Positions 1 to 8,468 of a stretch of DNA of 64,000 nt are shown piece by piece. The notes beneath the pieces were generated by a model. That model did not search any database. It was given only the letters and a program-made list of their open reading frames with translations, and was not told where the DNA came from. The stretch comes from Leadbetterella sp. Lineage in GTDB: Bacteria > Bacteroidota > Bacteroidia > Cytophagales > Spirosomataceae. The stretch spans positions 38,978 through 102,977 of the forward strand of contig JAHBUH010000015.1 of NCBI GenBank assembly GCA_019638185.1, in the 5' to 3' direction. Position 1 is the stretch's first letter. Every line of letters starts with the position of its first letter. The position numbers and the translations under genes are program-made.

Positions 1-1
1 G

Positions 2-592
2 GAAGGTTCCGTGGCGGTCACCGGCTCCCTGGTGCAGTGGCTGCGGGATAACCTGGGCATCATTAAAAACAGCAAGGACATCGAGACCCTGGCCCAAACC
101 GTGGAGGATAACGGCGGCGCCTACTTCGTGCCCGCCTTTTCGGGGCTCTATGCCCCCTACTGGGAATCGTCGGCCCGCGGGGTGATCGCCGGCCTGACCC
201 GTTTTGTAAACAAGGGGCACATTGCCCGGGCCGTGCTGGAAGCCACCGCCTACCAGACCCTTGACGTGCTCCGGGCCATGGAAAAAGACGCTGGCATCAC
301 CCTCCGTTCACTGAAGGTAGACGGCGGCATGGTCATTAACGAGCTGCTGATGCAGTTCCAGGCCGATATGCTCCGGGTGCCGGTCATCCGGCCCGTCATG
401 ATAGAAACCACCGCCCTGGGCGCAGCCTACGCCGCCGGCCTGGCCACCGGCTTCTGGGAAAACCAGGAAGAACTGAAAGAAAACTGGGGCAAAGACAAGG
501 AATGGCAGCCCGGCATGGACCCGGAAACCCGGCAGAAACACATGGAGGGCTGGCAGAAGGCCATTGAACGGTCCAGGAATTGGGAGGATTAA
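2..592 (+). CDS. glpK: Glycerol kinase, C-terminal part (cut by window edge)
   Basis: This is the 3' end of a FGGY-family sugar kinase that phosphorylates glycerol to glycerol-3-phosphate in the cytoplasm. The reading frame is open from base 2, so the true start lies upstream of the window. The visible part begins in the GlpK segment around [16 protein letters not shown] and keeps the C-terminal ATPase-lobe motifs: the VDGGM loop followed by [11 protein letters not shown], and the [18 protein letters not shown] helix. These match glycerol kinases better than xylulo- or gluconokinases. No glycerol facilitator or glpD is visible downstream. The -33 element of the next gene's promoter overlaps the last codons. 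Confidence 0.93.
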   Translation, partial: EGSVAVTGSLVQWLRDNLGIIKNSKDIETLAQTVEDNGGAYFVPAFSGLYAPYWESSARGVIAGLTRFVNKGHIARAVLEATAYQTLDVLRAMEKDAGITLRSLKVDGGMVINELLMQFQADMLRVPVIRPVMIETTALGAAYAAGLATGFWENQEELKENWGKDKEWQPGMDPETRQKHMEGWQKAIERSRNWED

Positions 593-611
593 TATTTAAC
601 CTTTAACTTTG
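580..611 (+). promoter_or_regulatory. Bacteroidota-type promoter of the MFS gene
   Basis: TTG at 580-582 and TAACTTTG at 604-611 are separated by 21 bases, matching the TTTG...TAnnTTTG promoter of the Bacteroidota primary sigma factor. It sits directly before the TTG-initiated exporter gene. Confidence 0.45.
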
Positions 612-632
612 CCGGGCTAAAAAGTACAGCCC

Positions 633-1865
633 TTGAAAAATTCGTCTAAAGGATTAATATTCATACTGATTACCGTACTGATTGATGTGATCGGGATCGG
701 TCTGATCATTCCTATCATGCCGGCCCTGTTCCAGGAGCTGACCGGCGGAACCGTGAGTGAATCTTCCACCTATTCCGCCTACCTGGTGTTTGTGTACTCG
801 CTGATGCAGTTCGTGTTTTCACCCATCATCGGCGGACTGAGTGATAAGTATGGCCGGCGCCCGGTTCTGCTTCTCTCCCTGTTCGGGTTTGGGATGAACT
901 ATATCTTCATGGCCCTCTCGCCCACCATTGGCTGGCTGTTTGTAGGGCGGGTGATAGCGGGCATCACCGGAGCCAGTTTCTCCACCGCCAATGCCTACAT
1001 TGCCGATATCACGCCCTTTGAAAAACGCGCCCAGAGCTTCGGGCTGGTAGGGGCCATGTTCGGGCTGGGCTTTATCATCGGGCCGGCCCTGGGCGGGGTG
1101 CTGGGTGAGATGGGTACGCGGATGCCGTTTTATGCGGCGGCGGGGCTTTCCCTGGCCAACTGGCTCTACGGGTATTTCTTCCTGCCGGAATCCCTTTCGG
1201 CCGATAAGCGCAGAGAATTCAATATCCGCCGCGCTAACCCCATCGGAAGTGTGGTGAACCTGCGGAAAAACCCTTTTGTATTTTCCCTGACCACGGCCCT
1301 CTTCCTGGTCTATGTTTCGGGCTTTGCCACCCAGGGTACCTGGTCATTCTATACCATTGAGAAATTCGGCTGGAGCGAGGCGGAGATCGGCCTCTCCCTG
1401 GCCTTCCTGGGCTTAATGGCCGCGGCGGTGCAGGGCGGGCTGATCCGGTACACCATCCCGAAGATCGGGCCGGAGAAGTCGCTCTTCCTGGGCCTGGCCA
1501 TGAACAGCCTGGGCCTGCTGGGCTTCGGGCTGGCCTCCCAGAGCTGGATGCTCTACGCCGTTATGGTCTACAATGCCCTCAGCGGGCTGGCCGGACCGGC
1601 CTTCCAGGGTATTATTTCCAGTCACGTGCCGGCTAATGAGCAGGGCGAACTCCAGGGCGGGCTCACCAGCCTGATGAGCATTGCGGCCATCATAGGACAA
1701 CCTCTCATGCTGGGGCTCTTCCGTGTCTTTACCCGTGAAAATGCCCCTTTCTATTTTCCCGGTATGCCTTTCGTGGCCGGAAGCCTCTTCAGCACCATCA
1801 GCATTATCCTGGCGTATCGGATAATCTACAAGAAAAATATTCCGAAAGTTGCACAGAAAAATTAA
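633..1865 (+). CDS. MFS exporter, TCR/Tet family
   Basis: This is a 410-residue inner-membrane antiporter of the major facilitator superfamily with about 12 membrane segments. The loop 2-3 signature GGLSDKYGRRPVL is the motif A of drug/H+ antiporters, and the N terminus (DVIGIGLIIPIMPALFQEL) is typical of the TetA-like TCR group. Family members export tetracycline or other small molecules, but sequence alone does not show the substrate, and many chromosomal members confer no resistance. The only start that gives a full first helix is a TTG at 633. No TetR-type repressor gene lies beside it. Confidence 0.88.
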   Translation: MKNSSKGLIFILITVLIDVIGIGLIIPIMPALFQELTGGTVSESSTYSAYLVFVYSLMQFVFSPIIGGLSDKYGRRPVLLLSLFGFGMNYIFMALSPTIGWLFVGRVIAGITGASFSTANAYIADITPFEKRAQSFGLVGAMFGLGFIIGPALGGVLGEMGTRMPFYAAAGLSLANWLYGYFFLPESLSADKRREFNIRRANPIGSVVNLRKNPFVFSLTTALFLVYVSGFATQGTWSFYTIEKFGWSEAEIGLSLAFLGLMAAAVQGGLIRYTIPKIGPEKSLFLGLAMNSLGLLGFGLASQSWMLYAVMVYNALSGLAGPAFQGIISSHVPANEQGELQGGLTSLMSIAAIIGQPLMLGLFRVFTRENAPFYFPGMPFVAGSLFSTISIILAYRIIYKKNIPKVAQKN

Positions 1866-1879
1866 TATTGCTACATTTG
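1849..1879 (+). promoter_or_regulatory. Promoter of tRNA-Trp-secE-nusG
   Basis: TTG at 1849-1851, 20 bases, then TACATTTG at 1872-1879. The predicted start point is a few bases before the tRNA 5' end at 1891. Confidence 0.55.
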
Positions 1880-1890
1880 CACCCCAATCT

Positions 1891-1961
1891 ACAGGTATAG
1901 TTTAAAGGTAGAACTGCGGTCTCCAAAACCGTCGGTCTGGGTTCGAGTCCTAGTACCTGTG
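1891..1961 (+). tRNA. tRNA-Trp (CCA)
   Basis: A cloverleaf can be folded by hand. The acceptor stem ACAGGTA (1891-1897) pairs with TACCTGT (1954-1960). The D stem is GTTT/GAAC, the anticodon stem GCGGT/ACCGT closes the loop CTCCAAA, and the T arm CTGGG/CCTAG carries TTCGAGT. The anticodon is CCA at 1923-1925, which reads UGG tryptophan codons. The 3' CCA is not encoded. The gene lies 15 bases before secE, the usual Bacteroidota arrangement. Confidence 0.95.
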
Positions 1962-1976
1962 CAAAATAAGGATATT

Positions 1977-2168
1977 ATGAATAATGTCATTGAATTCTTC
2001 AAAGCCTCCTGGCATGAGATCACGAGCGAAGTTACGTGGCCTTCATGGAGTTCGCTTCAGTCAAGTGCTACCTTAGTGCTCGTGGCGTCTATTATATTCG
2101 CCCTGGTAGTGGGAGGTATTGACTTCCTGATCACGAATGCGCTGGAGTTTTTGCTAGAATCTATCTGA
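1977..2168 (+). CDS. secE: Preprotein translocase subunit SecE
   Basis: This 63-residue single-span membrane protein stabilises the SecY channel. The amphipathic N-terminal helix contains the conserved EITSEVTWPSW segment of bacterial SecE, followed by one membrane helix (about residues 28-55). The ATG at 1977 is chosen. An upstream GTG at 1959 in the same frame lies inside the tRNA-Trp gene and would add residues that SecE proteins lack. It is followed after 10 bases by nusG, the universal partner gene. Confidence 0.95.
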   Translation: MNNVIEFFKASWHEITSEVTWPSWSSLQSSATLVLVASIIFALVVGGIDFLITNALEFLLESI

Positions 2169-2178
2169 TACAGTCATC

Positions 2179-2733
2179 ATGAGTGATTTCAACTGGTATG
2201 TGGTTAGAGCTGTTTCGCAGCAGGAAAAAAAGATAAAGAACTATATCGAGAATGAAGCGGCAAGAAGAAAGCTTACCGATTTCATTCCGGAAGTGCTTAT
2301 CCCCACTGAGAAAATAGTAGAAGTAAGAAACGGCAAGAAACGGGTACGGGAAAAGAACTTCTTCCCCGGCTATATACTGGTAAACGCCGACCTGAATAAC
2401 GGGGAGGTGCTCCACCTGATCAAGAGCATTCCCGGGGTGATCGGTTTCTTAGGTAAAAACGGCGGCGCTTCCATTGAGCCCGAGCCCCTGAGACAGTCAG
2501 AGGTTAACCGTATCCTGGGTGTACAGGAAACTTCGCAGGAAGAGGCCATCGACTCCGGCATGTCATTTATAGCCGGCGAAACCGTAAAAGTGATTGACGG
2601 GCCTTTCAGTGGTTTTGAAGGAACTGTGGAAGAAATATTTGATGAGAAGAAGAAACTCAGCGTAAGCGTAAAAATCTTCGGAAGAAGTACCCCGGTAGAA
2701 CTGGGATACCTGCAGGTAGAGAAACTACAATAA
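2179..2733 (+). CDS. nusG: Transcription termination/antitermination protein NusG
   Basis: This is a 184-residue elongation factor that binds RNA polymerase and couples it to Rho or the ribosome. The N-terminal NGN domain starts with [20 protein letters not shown] and contains FFPGYILV and [11 protein letters not shown]-terminal KOW domain carries [21 protein letters not shown]. Length and order are normal. The gene is followed by a strong terminator at 2755-2790 rather than by rplK-rplA-rplJ-rplL-rpoBC, the usual Bacteroidota order. Confidence 0.96.
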   Translation: MSDFNWYVVRAVSQQEKKIKNYIENEAARRKLTDFIPEVLIPTEKIVEVRNGKKRVREKNFFPGYILVNADLNNGEVLHLIKSIPGVIGFLGKNGGASIEPEPLRQSEVNRILGVQETSQEEAIDSGMSFIAGETVKVIDGPFSGFEGTVEEIFDEKKKLSVSVKIFGRSTPVELGYLQVEKLQ

Positions 2734-2754
2734 TCTTTTATAATACAATTACGG

Positions 2755-2790
2755 AAGCTGCCTGAGAAATCGGGCAGCTTTTCTTTTTTT
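2755..2790 (+). terminator. Rho-independent terminator after nusG
   Basis: An 11-bp stem (AAGCTGCCTGA with TCGGGCAGCTT, one T-G pair) closes a GAAA tetraloop at 2766-2769 and is followed by a T-rich run. Confidence 0.9.
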
Positions 2791-3003
2791 ATTTCCCCTT
2801 TCCTGTAACTTTTTTCTTTTTAAAAAGTTCTTATAGCAGGATGCAACGTTCAGGACCTGACCTGCATCTTTTAACAAAAGCTATTACAAACATCGTTTTT
2901 TTCCTTTCAAAAAGGAAAACCGACCATTCAAACAGAAAAGCTTTTCTGATAAAGGGTACGGAACTAATTTTGAATCGAAAAGCAAAAAAAATTACTTAAA
3001 ACT

Positions 3004-3363
3004 ATGAAAAAGCTATTTAAAACATTCGCCGTACTGGCGGTAAGCAGCACTTTGGCCTTTGCTAACGTAAACCCTACTTCTTTTAAAGTAGGCATGTACA
3101 ACGTACAGAATACCCATAACCTGAAGGTATTCGTGAACAAAGAAACTACCGATGCCCTCCTACTGGAGATCAGAGACGCCAAGGGCACATTACTTCAATC
3201 GGAACGTATTGGAAAAAACAAGTACAAGATGGGCCTTACGCTCAACCTGTCAAACCTGGAATCGGGAGATTACACCCTGAAACTGTCAGACAAGACTTCC
3301 ACGTTCACCAAAGACATCCGTTTGGAGAAAGAGCACAAAGAAGAGTTAAAAATTGTTATTTAG
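3004..3363 (+). CDS. Small secreted protein of unknown function
   Basis: The 119-residue protein has a clear Sec signal peptide (MKKLFKTFAVLAVSSTLAFA, cleavage probably after residue 20). The remaining 99 residues look all-beta, with alternating strands such as NLKVFVNKETTDALLLEIRDAKGTLL and SGDYTLKLSDK. This resembles the small immunoglobulin-like or DUF3244-like secreted proteins of Bacteroidota, but I do not recognise a specific family. A TAATTTTG box at 2965-2972 may be its -7 element. It stands alone, between the nusG terminator and convergent gldG. Confidence 0.75.
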   Translation: MKKLFKTFAVLAVSSTLAFANVNPTSFKVGMYNVQNTHNLKVFVNKETTDALLLEIRDAKGTLLQSERIGKNKYKMGLTLNLSNLESGDYTLKLSDKTSTFTKDIRLEKEHKEELKIVI

Positions 3364-3376
3364 TTTGAAATTCGAC

Positions 3377-3406
3377 AAGGGCTGGTCATTGGCCGGCCCT
3401 TTGTTT
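3377..3406. terminator. Bidirectional terminator between convergent genes
   Basis: AAGGGCTGG at 3377-3385 pairs with CCGGCCCTT at 3393-3401 (one T-G pair) and is followed by TTTGTTT. It lies between the small secreted gene and the 3' end of gldG. Confidence 0.65.
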
Positions 3407-5045
3407 ATATCATCGTATACTTTTTCCGGATCCATACATATCGCACCAGCCCGAACACCAGCAATACCGCCAGCGGTAAAACAATATTCAAAAGCTGGAT
3501 CTGAGTACGCTTATCCCTTATTTTCAGGGCATCCAGGGGCCGCATGCCCACCGTTTTAGTCCTTGAAAGCAGGATACCCTCACTGTCTGTCAGGTAATTC
3601 AGCGCATTCAGCAGGAAATCCTCGTTACCGTACCAATGCTTAAAATACTTATCAAATCCCAAAGGATAGAACGTTCCCTTCTCCGGATTAGTTTCATTCT
3701 GGATCACATCGCCGTCTGACACCACCAGTATTTTGGCCGGTTTGGACTCCCGGATCACGTTTCCGGATAAGCGGTTCCGGTAAAGTGACCGGAATTTTCC
3801 TTCCACCAGGTAGCCTACCGCCTTCACCCCGTTCTTATATTCCGCCTCATCGGTGTCTTTACGGGCCTCGTTAAAAGTGATCAGTGCCGGAGCATTCAGC
3901 ACCTGGGTATGCGGCGAGGTCAGCAGCAGGGGGGTCTTTTTGAGACCGTCACCGGCATTCACCGTATCAATGGTGGCCGCGTATTTGGTCAGCACCATGC
4001 CTATATTTTTGGTGATCAGGCTGTTACCGAAATTATTGATCAGGGGAAAGTAGCGGTAAACCACCGGCTGGATATTGGGCTCATCCCCCATTTTTCCTAC
4101 TACCAAAGGAATAACCGCCGAGTTCAGCCCGTCTTTGACAATGTTTTTATTGACCCTTAGCCCGTAATTAAACAGCAGGTCATCCAGGTTAACGTCCAGC
4201 GGCTGCGCATAGGTACCTTCCAGGCCTATGGAATCCACCTTCAGCCCGTCTACAAAGAAAAGCGCATTTCCGCCGCTCATGATAAACTGGTCGATCTTAA
4301 ACTTCGTGCTGTCATCCACCGGCTTATCCGGAGCCGGAATAATGAGGGCATCCAGCCCGTCAAAACTCCGCGAAGCCTTTGCATCAATGATAAAAAGGTT
4401 ATAACGCTCTTTCAGGGCATCAATCATGCCGCGGAACTCCAGGGGGCTGCGCGACGTGAACTCGTACAGCAGGCCTACGTTCTTCTTTTCGGTGGCCGTA
4501 AGCTTCTGGATGGAGGCTGCCAGCTCATACTCCACATTTTCATACGACTGGTTCAGCTTTTCTTCGGCCGTCACCGAGGTAACCTGGTTAGATTTCAGCA
4601 GCAACACCACGTCCTGCTTCCCTTCCGCACTCACCACCGCATAAGGGAAAACCGGGATCTCTGATTTCCGCCCGCCCTTCTGATCAAATACATTAGTGGG
4701 GAGGATACCCTTTTTCTGAAAATCAGCAAAACGCGCTTTCTTTTCCGCGTCACTCCCCTTTTCCGGGTCTACATAACGTACAAAAATATTTCTTCCCGCA
4801 TAGTAGCGGAACTCCGCCAGGGTTTCTTTCACGGCTCTTCTCAGGCGTTCAAACCCGCCCGGGAGGCTGTTGCCCTCCAGGTAAACCGTAATTTCCACAG
4901 GCGTATCCAGGTCTTCCAGCAGGTGGCGGGTGGCCGGCGCTATGGAATAACGCTTATCTTCGGTGAGATCCCACCGGAAGTACACATAAAAACTCAGAAG
5001 GTTCAGAAGGAGTATTCCCCCGATAAGCGCTGCCCGTTTCACCAT
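3405..5045 (-). CDS. gldG: Gliding-motility ABC transporter component GldG
   Basis: This 546-residue membrane-anchored protein belongs to the GldG family, thought to form an ABC transporter with GldA and GldF that is needed for gliding and type IX secretion in some Bacteroidota. It has an N-terminal membrane helix (AALIGGILLLNLLSFYVYF), the family opening DLTEDKRYSIAPATRHLL, a large periplasmic ABC-type substrate-binding-like region, and a C-terminal helix (LLNIVLPLAVLLVFGLVRYVW). ATG 5045 is preferred to a TTG at 5051. GldF, normally adjacent and upstream, is absent here, and gldA is 4.7 kb away on the other strand. Confidence 0.9.
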   Translation of the reverse strand: MVKRAALIGGILLLNLLSFYVYFRWDLTEDKRYSIAPATRHLLEDLDTPVEITVYLEGNSLPGGFERLRRAVKETLAEFRYYAGRNIFVRYVDPEKGSDAEKKARFADFQKKGILPTNVFDQKGGRKSEIPVFPYAVVSAEGKQDVVLLLKSNQVTSVTAEEKLNQSYENVEYELAASIQKLTATEKKNVGLLYEFTSRSPLEFRGMIDALKERYNLFIIDAKASRSFDGLDALIIPAPDKPVDDSTKFKIDQFIMSGGNALFFVDGLKVDSIGLEGTYAQPLDVNLDDLLFNYGLRVNKNIVKDGLNSAVIPLVVGKMGDEPNIQPVVYRYFPLINNFGNSLITKNIGMVLTKYAATIDTVNAGDGLKKTPLLLTSPHTQVLNAPALITFNEARKDTDEAEYKNGVKAVGYLVEGKFRSLYRNRLSGNVIRESKPAKILVVSDGDVIQNETNPEKGTFYPLGFDKYFKHWYGNEDFLLNALNYLTDSEGILLSRTKTVGMRPLDALKIRDKRTQIQLLNIVLPLAVLLVFGLVRYVWIRKKYTMI

Positions 5046-5066
5046 ATTCAATCCCTAAAAGAATCA

Positions 5067-5099
5067 CAAAAATACAATAAAATGCTATTTTTGCACAAA
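5067..5099 (-). promoter_or_regulatory. Promoter of gldG
   Basis: Read on the minus strand: TTTG (5096-5099), 21 bases, TATTTTTG (5067-5074), with the ATG 21 bases further. A TATTTTTG on the plus strand at 5086-5093 may be the -7 box of the divergent DUF4293 gene, giving overlapping divergent promoters. Confidence 0.6.
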
Positions 5100-5113
5100 C
5101 ATTCCAATTGTCA

Positions 5114-5581
5114 ATGATCCAGAGACTCCAATCCGTATTTTTATTGATCACCGCCATGGCCCTGGTGGTATTCCTGGGCACCAATGCCTATACCCGTACG
5201 CTGTCTGCGTCCGAGTCGGTCACGGTAAACGCATACCACGTTTTGCACAAGACCGGCACACTGGGCACCGAAAAACCTGTTTTTTATGTGGCGGTTATGG
5301 CCTGTATTTCCATCCTGGTGACCATCATAGCCCTCTTTCAATACCGTAACCGCGTGCGGCAGATCCTGTTTGTGGCCTTTAACGCCTTAATGATGGGCGC
5401 CACGCTGGCCGTCACCGTATACCATATTATTTCCGATGCCAAACCCATAGGCGTGGGCGGTGAGGAAACCTATGAGGTGGGGATATTTGCGCTGATCATA
5501 GCCATGGTATCTAATTCCCTGGCAAACTATTTCATCAAAAAAGACGAAAAGCTGGTTCGCTCTGCTGACCGCATGAGATAA
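5114..5581 (+). CDS. DUF4293 family membrane protein
   Basis: This is a 155-residue integral membrane protein with four predicted helices and the family's opening MIQRLQSVFLLITA. DUF4293 is a Bacteroidota-restricted family of unknown function. The protein ends in a short basic tail (KKDEKLVRSADRMR). ATG 5114 is chosen over an in-frame TTG at 5108 because family members start with MIQR. The stop is only one base from fmt, so the two are probably co-transcribed. Confidence 0.85.
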   Translation: MIQRLQSVFLLITAMALVVFLGTNAYTRTLSASESVTVNAYHVLHKTGTLGTEKPVFYVAVMACISILVTIIALFQYRNRVRQILFVAFNALMMGATLAVTVYHIISDAKPIGVGGEETYEVGIFALIIAMVSNSLANYFIKKDEKLVRSADRMR

Positions 5582-5582
5582 T

Positions 5583-6503
5583 ATGAGGATCGTATTTATG
5601 GGCACGCCTGACTTTGCGGTGGCTACACTGCAGAGGCTGGTGGAAAATAATTTCGAAGTGGTAGCCGTGGTGACGGCCCCGGATAAGCCGGTGGGCCGCG
5701 GGCTCAAAATGAGCGAGTCGCCGGTAAAAAAATATGCCGTTTCCCAAAACATCCCCGTACTTCAGCCCGAAAAGCTTAGGAACAGGGCCTTCCTGGAGGA
5801 GCTGGCGGCTTTCCGCGCTGACCTCCAGGTGGTGGTGGCTTTCCGGATGCTGCCGGAGGCCGTCTGGGCCATGCCGCCCCGGGGCACCATTAACCTCCAC
5901 GGCTCCCTGCTGCCCCAATACCGCGGCGCGGCCCCCATTAACTGGGCGGTAATGAACGGCGAGAAAACCACCGGCGTCACCACCTTCTTCATTGAAAAGG
6001 AAATCGATACCGGGAAGATCATCTTTACGGATACCCTCCCTATCGGGGAAAATGACTCGGCCGGCGACCTCCACGACACGATGATGTGGACCGGCGCCGA
6101 CCTGGTGGTGAAAACCGTAAAGGCCATTGAAGCCGGAAACTACCCGGAGCAGCCCCAGGACTTCAGCGGGGAGCTCAAAGCCGCCCCCAAGATCTTTAAG
6201 GAAACCACGGAGATAGACTGGGCCAGAGATGCGGCCAGCCTCCATAATTTTGTCCGGGGGCTGAGCCCCTACCCGGCGGCCTGGACCACCCTGAACGATA
6301 AGCAGCTAAAGATTTTCGAAACACGTGTGCTGCCCACCCTGCCCCCGGAGCTGGAACAGGTGAACACCCGGCTGTACACGGACCATAAGAAACGCCTGGT
6401 GGCGGCTACTGCCGGAGGCTACCTGGATATCCTCTCCCTTCAGCTGGAAGGCAAGAAACGGATGACCACGGAGGAGTTCCTGCGGGGATACCGGTTCCTG
6501 TGA
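5583..6503 (+). CDS. fmt: Methionyl-tRNA formyltransferase
   Basis: This 306-residue cytoplasmic enzyme transfers a formyl group from 10-formyl-THF to initiator Met-tRNA. The N-terminal Rossmann-like domain opens with MRIVFMGTPDFA. Catalytic landmarks are N104 and H106 in INLHGS, the family signature SLLPQYRGAAPINWA (108-122) and D142 in EIDTG. A C-terminal OB-like tRNA-binding domain follows from about residue 205. Length and motifs are complete. No def (deformylase) gene is beside it. Confidence 0.97.
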   Translation: MRIVFMGTPDFAVATLQRLVENNFEVVAVVTAPDKPVGRGLKMSESPVKKYAVSQNIPVLQPEKLRNRAFLEELAAFRADLQVVVAFRMLPEAVWAMPPRGTINLHGSLLPQYRGAAPINWAVMNGEKTTGVTTFFIEKEIDTGKIIFTDTLPIGENDSAGDLHDTMMWTGADLVVKTVKAIEAGNYPEQPQDFSGELKAAPKIFKETTEIDWARDAASLHNFVRGLSPYPAAWTTLNDKQLKIFETRVLPTLPPELEQVNTRLYTDHKKRLVAATAGGYLDILSLQLEGKKRMTTEEFLRGYRFL

Positions 6504-6541
6504 GCTACGAGAGATTGGCCGGCTCATAGCTCACAGTTATT

Positions 6542-7384
6542 TCACGAATACCGTTCAAACTTCTCCCAGTCAGGCGGCCTTTTCTCCAGGAAAGCATCCC
6601 GTCCCTCCTGCGCTTCTTCTGTCATATAGCCCAGGCGGGTGGCTTCTCCCGCAAAGATCTGCTGGCCTACCAGGCCGTCATCTACCAGGTTAAACGCAAA
6701 TTTCAGCATGCGTATGGCCATGGGGCTCTTTTTCAGGATCTCCCGGGCCCACTGATACGCCGTTTCTTCCAGTTCGGCGTGGGGAACCACCGCATTCACC
6801 ATGCCCATTTCATAAGCCTCCTGCGCCGAGTAGTTCCGGCCCAGGAAAAAGATTTCCCGGGCTCTTTTCTGGCCTATCTGCCGGGCCAGGTAAGCCGATC
6901 CGTAGCCGGCATCATAACTGGCCACATCGGCATCGGTCTGTTTAAAAATAGCGTGCTCCCGGCTGGCCAGGGTGAGGTCACACACCACATGCAGGCTGTG
7001 CCCGCCGCCTACCGCCCAGCCCGGAACCACCGCTATCACCGGCTTCGTCATAAACCGGATCAGGCGCTGTACTTCCAGGATATTCAGGCGGTCACGGCCG
7101 TCTTCTGCCCGGTAGCCGCCCTTATTACGGGCATTCTGATCTCCGCCGGAGCAGAAAGACCATACGCCGTCTTTGGGTGAGGGCCCCTCTGCCGAGAGCA
7201 GCACCACCCCGGTTTTCGGGTCATGGGCGGCGTTTTCAAACGCATCGTACAGCTCAAAAGTGGTCTTGGGCCGGAAGGCATTCCGGATCTCCGGCCGGTT
7301 AAACGCGATCCGCGCCACCCCGCCACACTTCTTGTAGGTAATGTCTTCGTATTCTTTTACGGTTTCCCAGGCTATGGCACTCAT
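6542..7384 (-). CDS. menB: 1,4-Dihydroxy-2-naphthoyl-CoA synthase
   Basis: This is a 280-residue crotonase-fold enzyme that cyclises O-succinylbenzoyl-CoA in menaquinone synthesis. The MenB-specific segments are visible: the CoA-binding SFCSGGDQNARNKGGY, the oxyanion-loop GWAVGGGHSLHVVCDLTLAS, and DVASYDAGYGSAYLARQIGQKRAREIFFLGR, which distinguishes MenB from generic enoyl-CoA hydratases. The C-terminal tail RPPDWEKFERYS is also typical. Other men genes are not in the window. It is probably co-transcribed after the DUF423 gene, which ends 20 bases upstream of its start. Confidence 0.97.
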   Translation of the reverse strand: MSAIAWETVKEYEDITYKKCGGVARIAFNRPEIRNAFRPKTTFELYDAFENAAHDPKTGVVLLSAEGPSPKDGVWSFCSGGDQNARNKGGYRAEDGRDRLNILEVQRLIRFMTKPVIAVVPGWAVGGGHSLHVVCDLTLASREHAIFKQTDADVASYDAGYGSAYLARQIGQKRAREIFFLGRNYSAQEAYEMGMVNAVVPHAELEETAYQWAREILKKSPMAIRMLKFAFNLVDDGLVGQQIFAGEATRLGYMTEEAQEGRDAFLEKRPPDWEKFERYS

Positions 7385-7404
7385 ACCGTTACTTTTTAAT
7401 TAAT

Positions 7405-7776
7405 TTATCCTTTATAAACACCCCAGAAAAGCAGTCCCCAGCCTATGATCATGGCTACTCCGCCCAGGGGCGTAACGGCTCCCAGCACCCTGATGCCGGT
7501 AGCGCACAGCAGGAACAGGCTGCCGGAAAAAATAAGGATCCCGATTAAAAAAGCCCAGCCGGCATTGGTAATGGCTGAAACCGGGAACTCCTTCTGAAGG
7601 ATACCGGCCAGGATCAGGGCCAGGCCGTGATAAAACATATACTTTACGGCCGTTTCAAACGTGTCTGTACGCTGCGATGCCGCCAGGAAATCTTTCAGGG
7701 CATGGGCGCCAAAAGCCCCGAGGCTGACCCCCAGGAAACCGGAGACGGCTCCGGCTAAAATAAAAAATTTATTCAT
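7405..7776 (-). CDS. DUF423 (YgdD-like) membrane protein
   Basis: This small 123-residue membrane protein has four helices and matches the DUF423 pattern: SGFLGVSLGAFGAHALKD at the N terminus, then YMFYHGLALI and the C-terminal PLGGVAMIIGWGLLFW. The function of the family is unknown. It lies between menB and the YggS gene on the same strand, with short gaps. Confidence 0.9.
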   Translation of the reverse strand: MNKFFILAGAVSGFLGVSLGAFGAHALKDFLAASQRTDTFETAVKYMFYHGLALILAGILQKEFPVSAITNAGWAFLIGILIFSGSLFLLCATGIRVLGAVTPLGGVAMIIGWGLLFWGVYKG

Positions 7777-7817
7777 GATATAATCTGGTTTTAGCTACCC
7801 GCAGGCCGCCGGTTCAT

Positions 7818-8468
7818 TTAATTTCTGGCTCCAAAGATAGTACTTCCTATCCGAACCATCGTACTTCCTTCTTCCACTGCCAGGGGCCAGTCGCCGCTCA
7901 TGCCCATGGAAATCTCAGTCATTTCCGGCCAAAGGGCCTTCCCTGCCTCAAAAATCCGTTTCAGCTCCCTGAACTCGGACCGCACCACATCCCGGTCATC
8001 CGTAAACGTGCTCATGCCCATCACGCCGGTGACCCGCACGTGATCCAGCGCTTTCAGGCCGGGATCGGCCAGGAGTGCCAGGAATTCCTCCCCGCTCAGC
8101 CCGGATTTAGTCTCTTCCCGGGCTATATGCACCTGCAGCAGGCATTCTATCACCCGGCCGTTAGCGGCCCCCTGGCGGTGAATTTCCTTCAGCAGCTTTG
8201 CGCTGTCTACGGAATGGATCAGGTGCACAAACGGCGCTATATACTTCACCTTATTCGTCTGAAGATGGCCTATAAAATGCCAGCGGATGTCCGGGGGAAG
8301 TTCCCCGGCTTTACCGGTCAGTTCCTGCACATAATTTTCGCCGAAATCGCGCTGCCCGGCGTTATAGGCCTCCATAATATCGGCGGCCGGCTTAAACTTG
8401 GAAACCGCCACCAGCCGTACATGAGCCGGTATCCCGCTCCGAAGCCGCTCCAGGTTTTCCCTGATCAT
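7818..8468 (-). CDS. YggS-family pyridoxal phosphate homeostasis protein
   Basis: This 216-residue PLP-binding protein of the YggS/PROSC family has a single alanine-racemase-like barrel without the second domain. K24 in AVSKFKP is the PLP lysine. FGENYVQE, WHFIGHLQTNKVKY, and the phosphate-binding SMGMSGDWPLAVEEGSTMVRIGSTIFG are all present. Family members keep PLP and amino-acid pools balanced and have no proven catalytic activity. The start overlaps the preceding MazG-like gene by 4 bases (ATGA), indicating translational coupling. Confidence 0.95.
   Translation of the reverse strand: MIRENLERLRSGIPAHVRLVAVSKFKPAADIMEAYNAGQRDFGENYVQELTGKAGELPPDIRWHFIGHLQTNKVKYIAPFVHLIHSVDSAKLLKEIHRQGAANGRVIECLLQVHIAREETKSGLSGEEFLALLADPGLKALDHVRVTGVMGMSTFTDDRDVVRSEFRELKRIFEAGKALWPEMTEISMGMSGDWPLAVEEGSTMVRIGSTIFGARN

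Noticed and set aside
1959-1976. GTG start giving a longer SecE
   Set aside because: It lies in the tRNA-Trp gene; the ATG at 1977 matches SecE families.
5535-6245. Minus-strand frame of 236 codons opposite fmt
   Set aside because: Covers the conserved fmt core and looks like no protein family.
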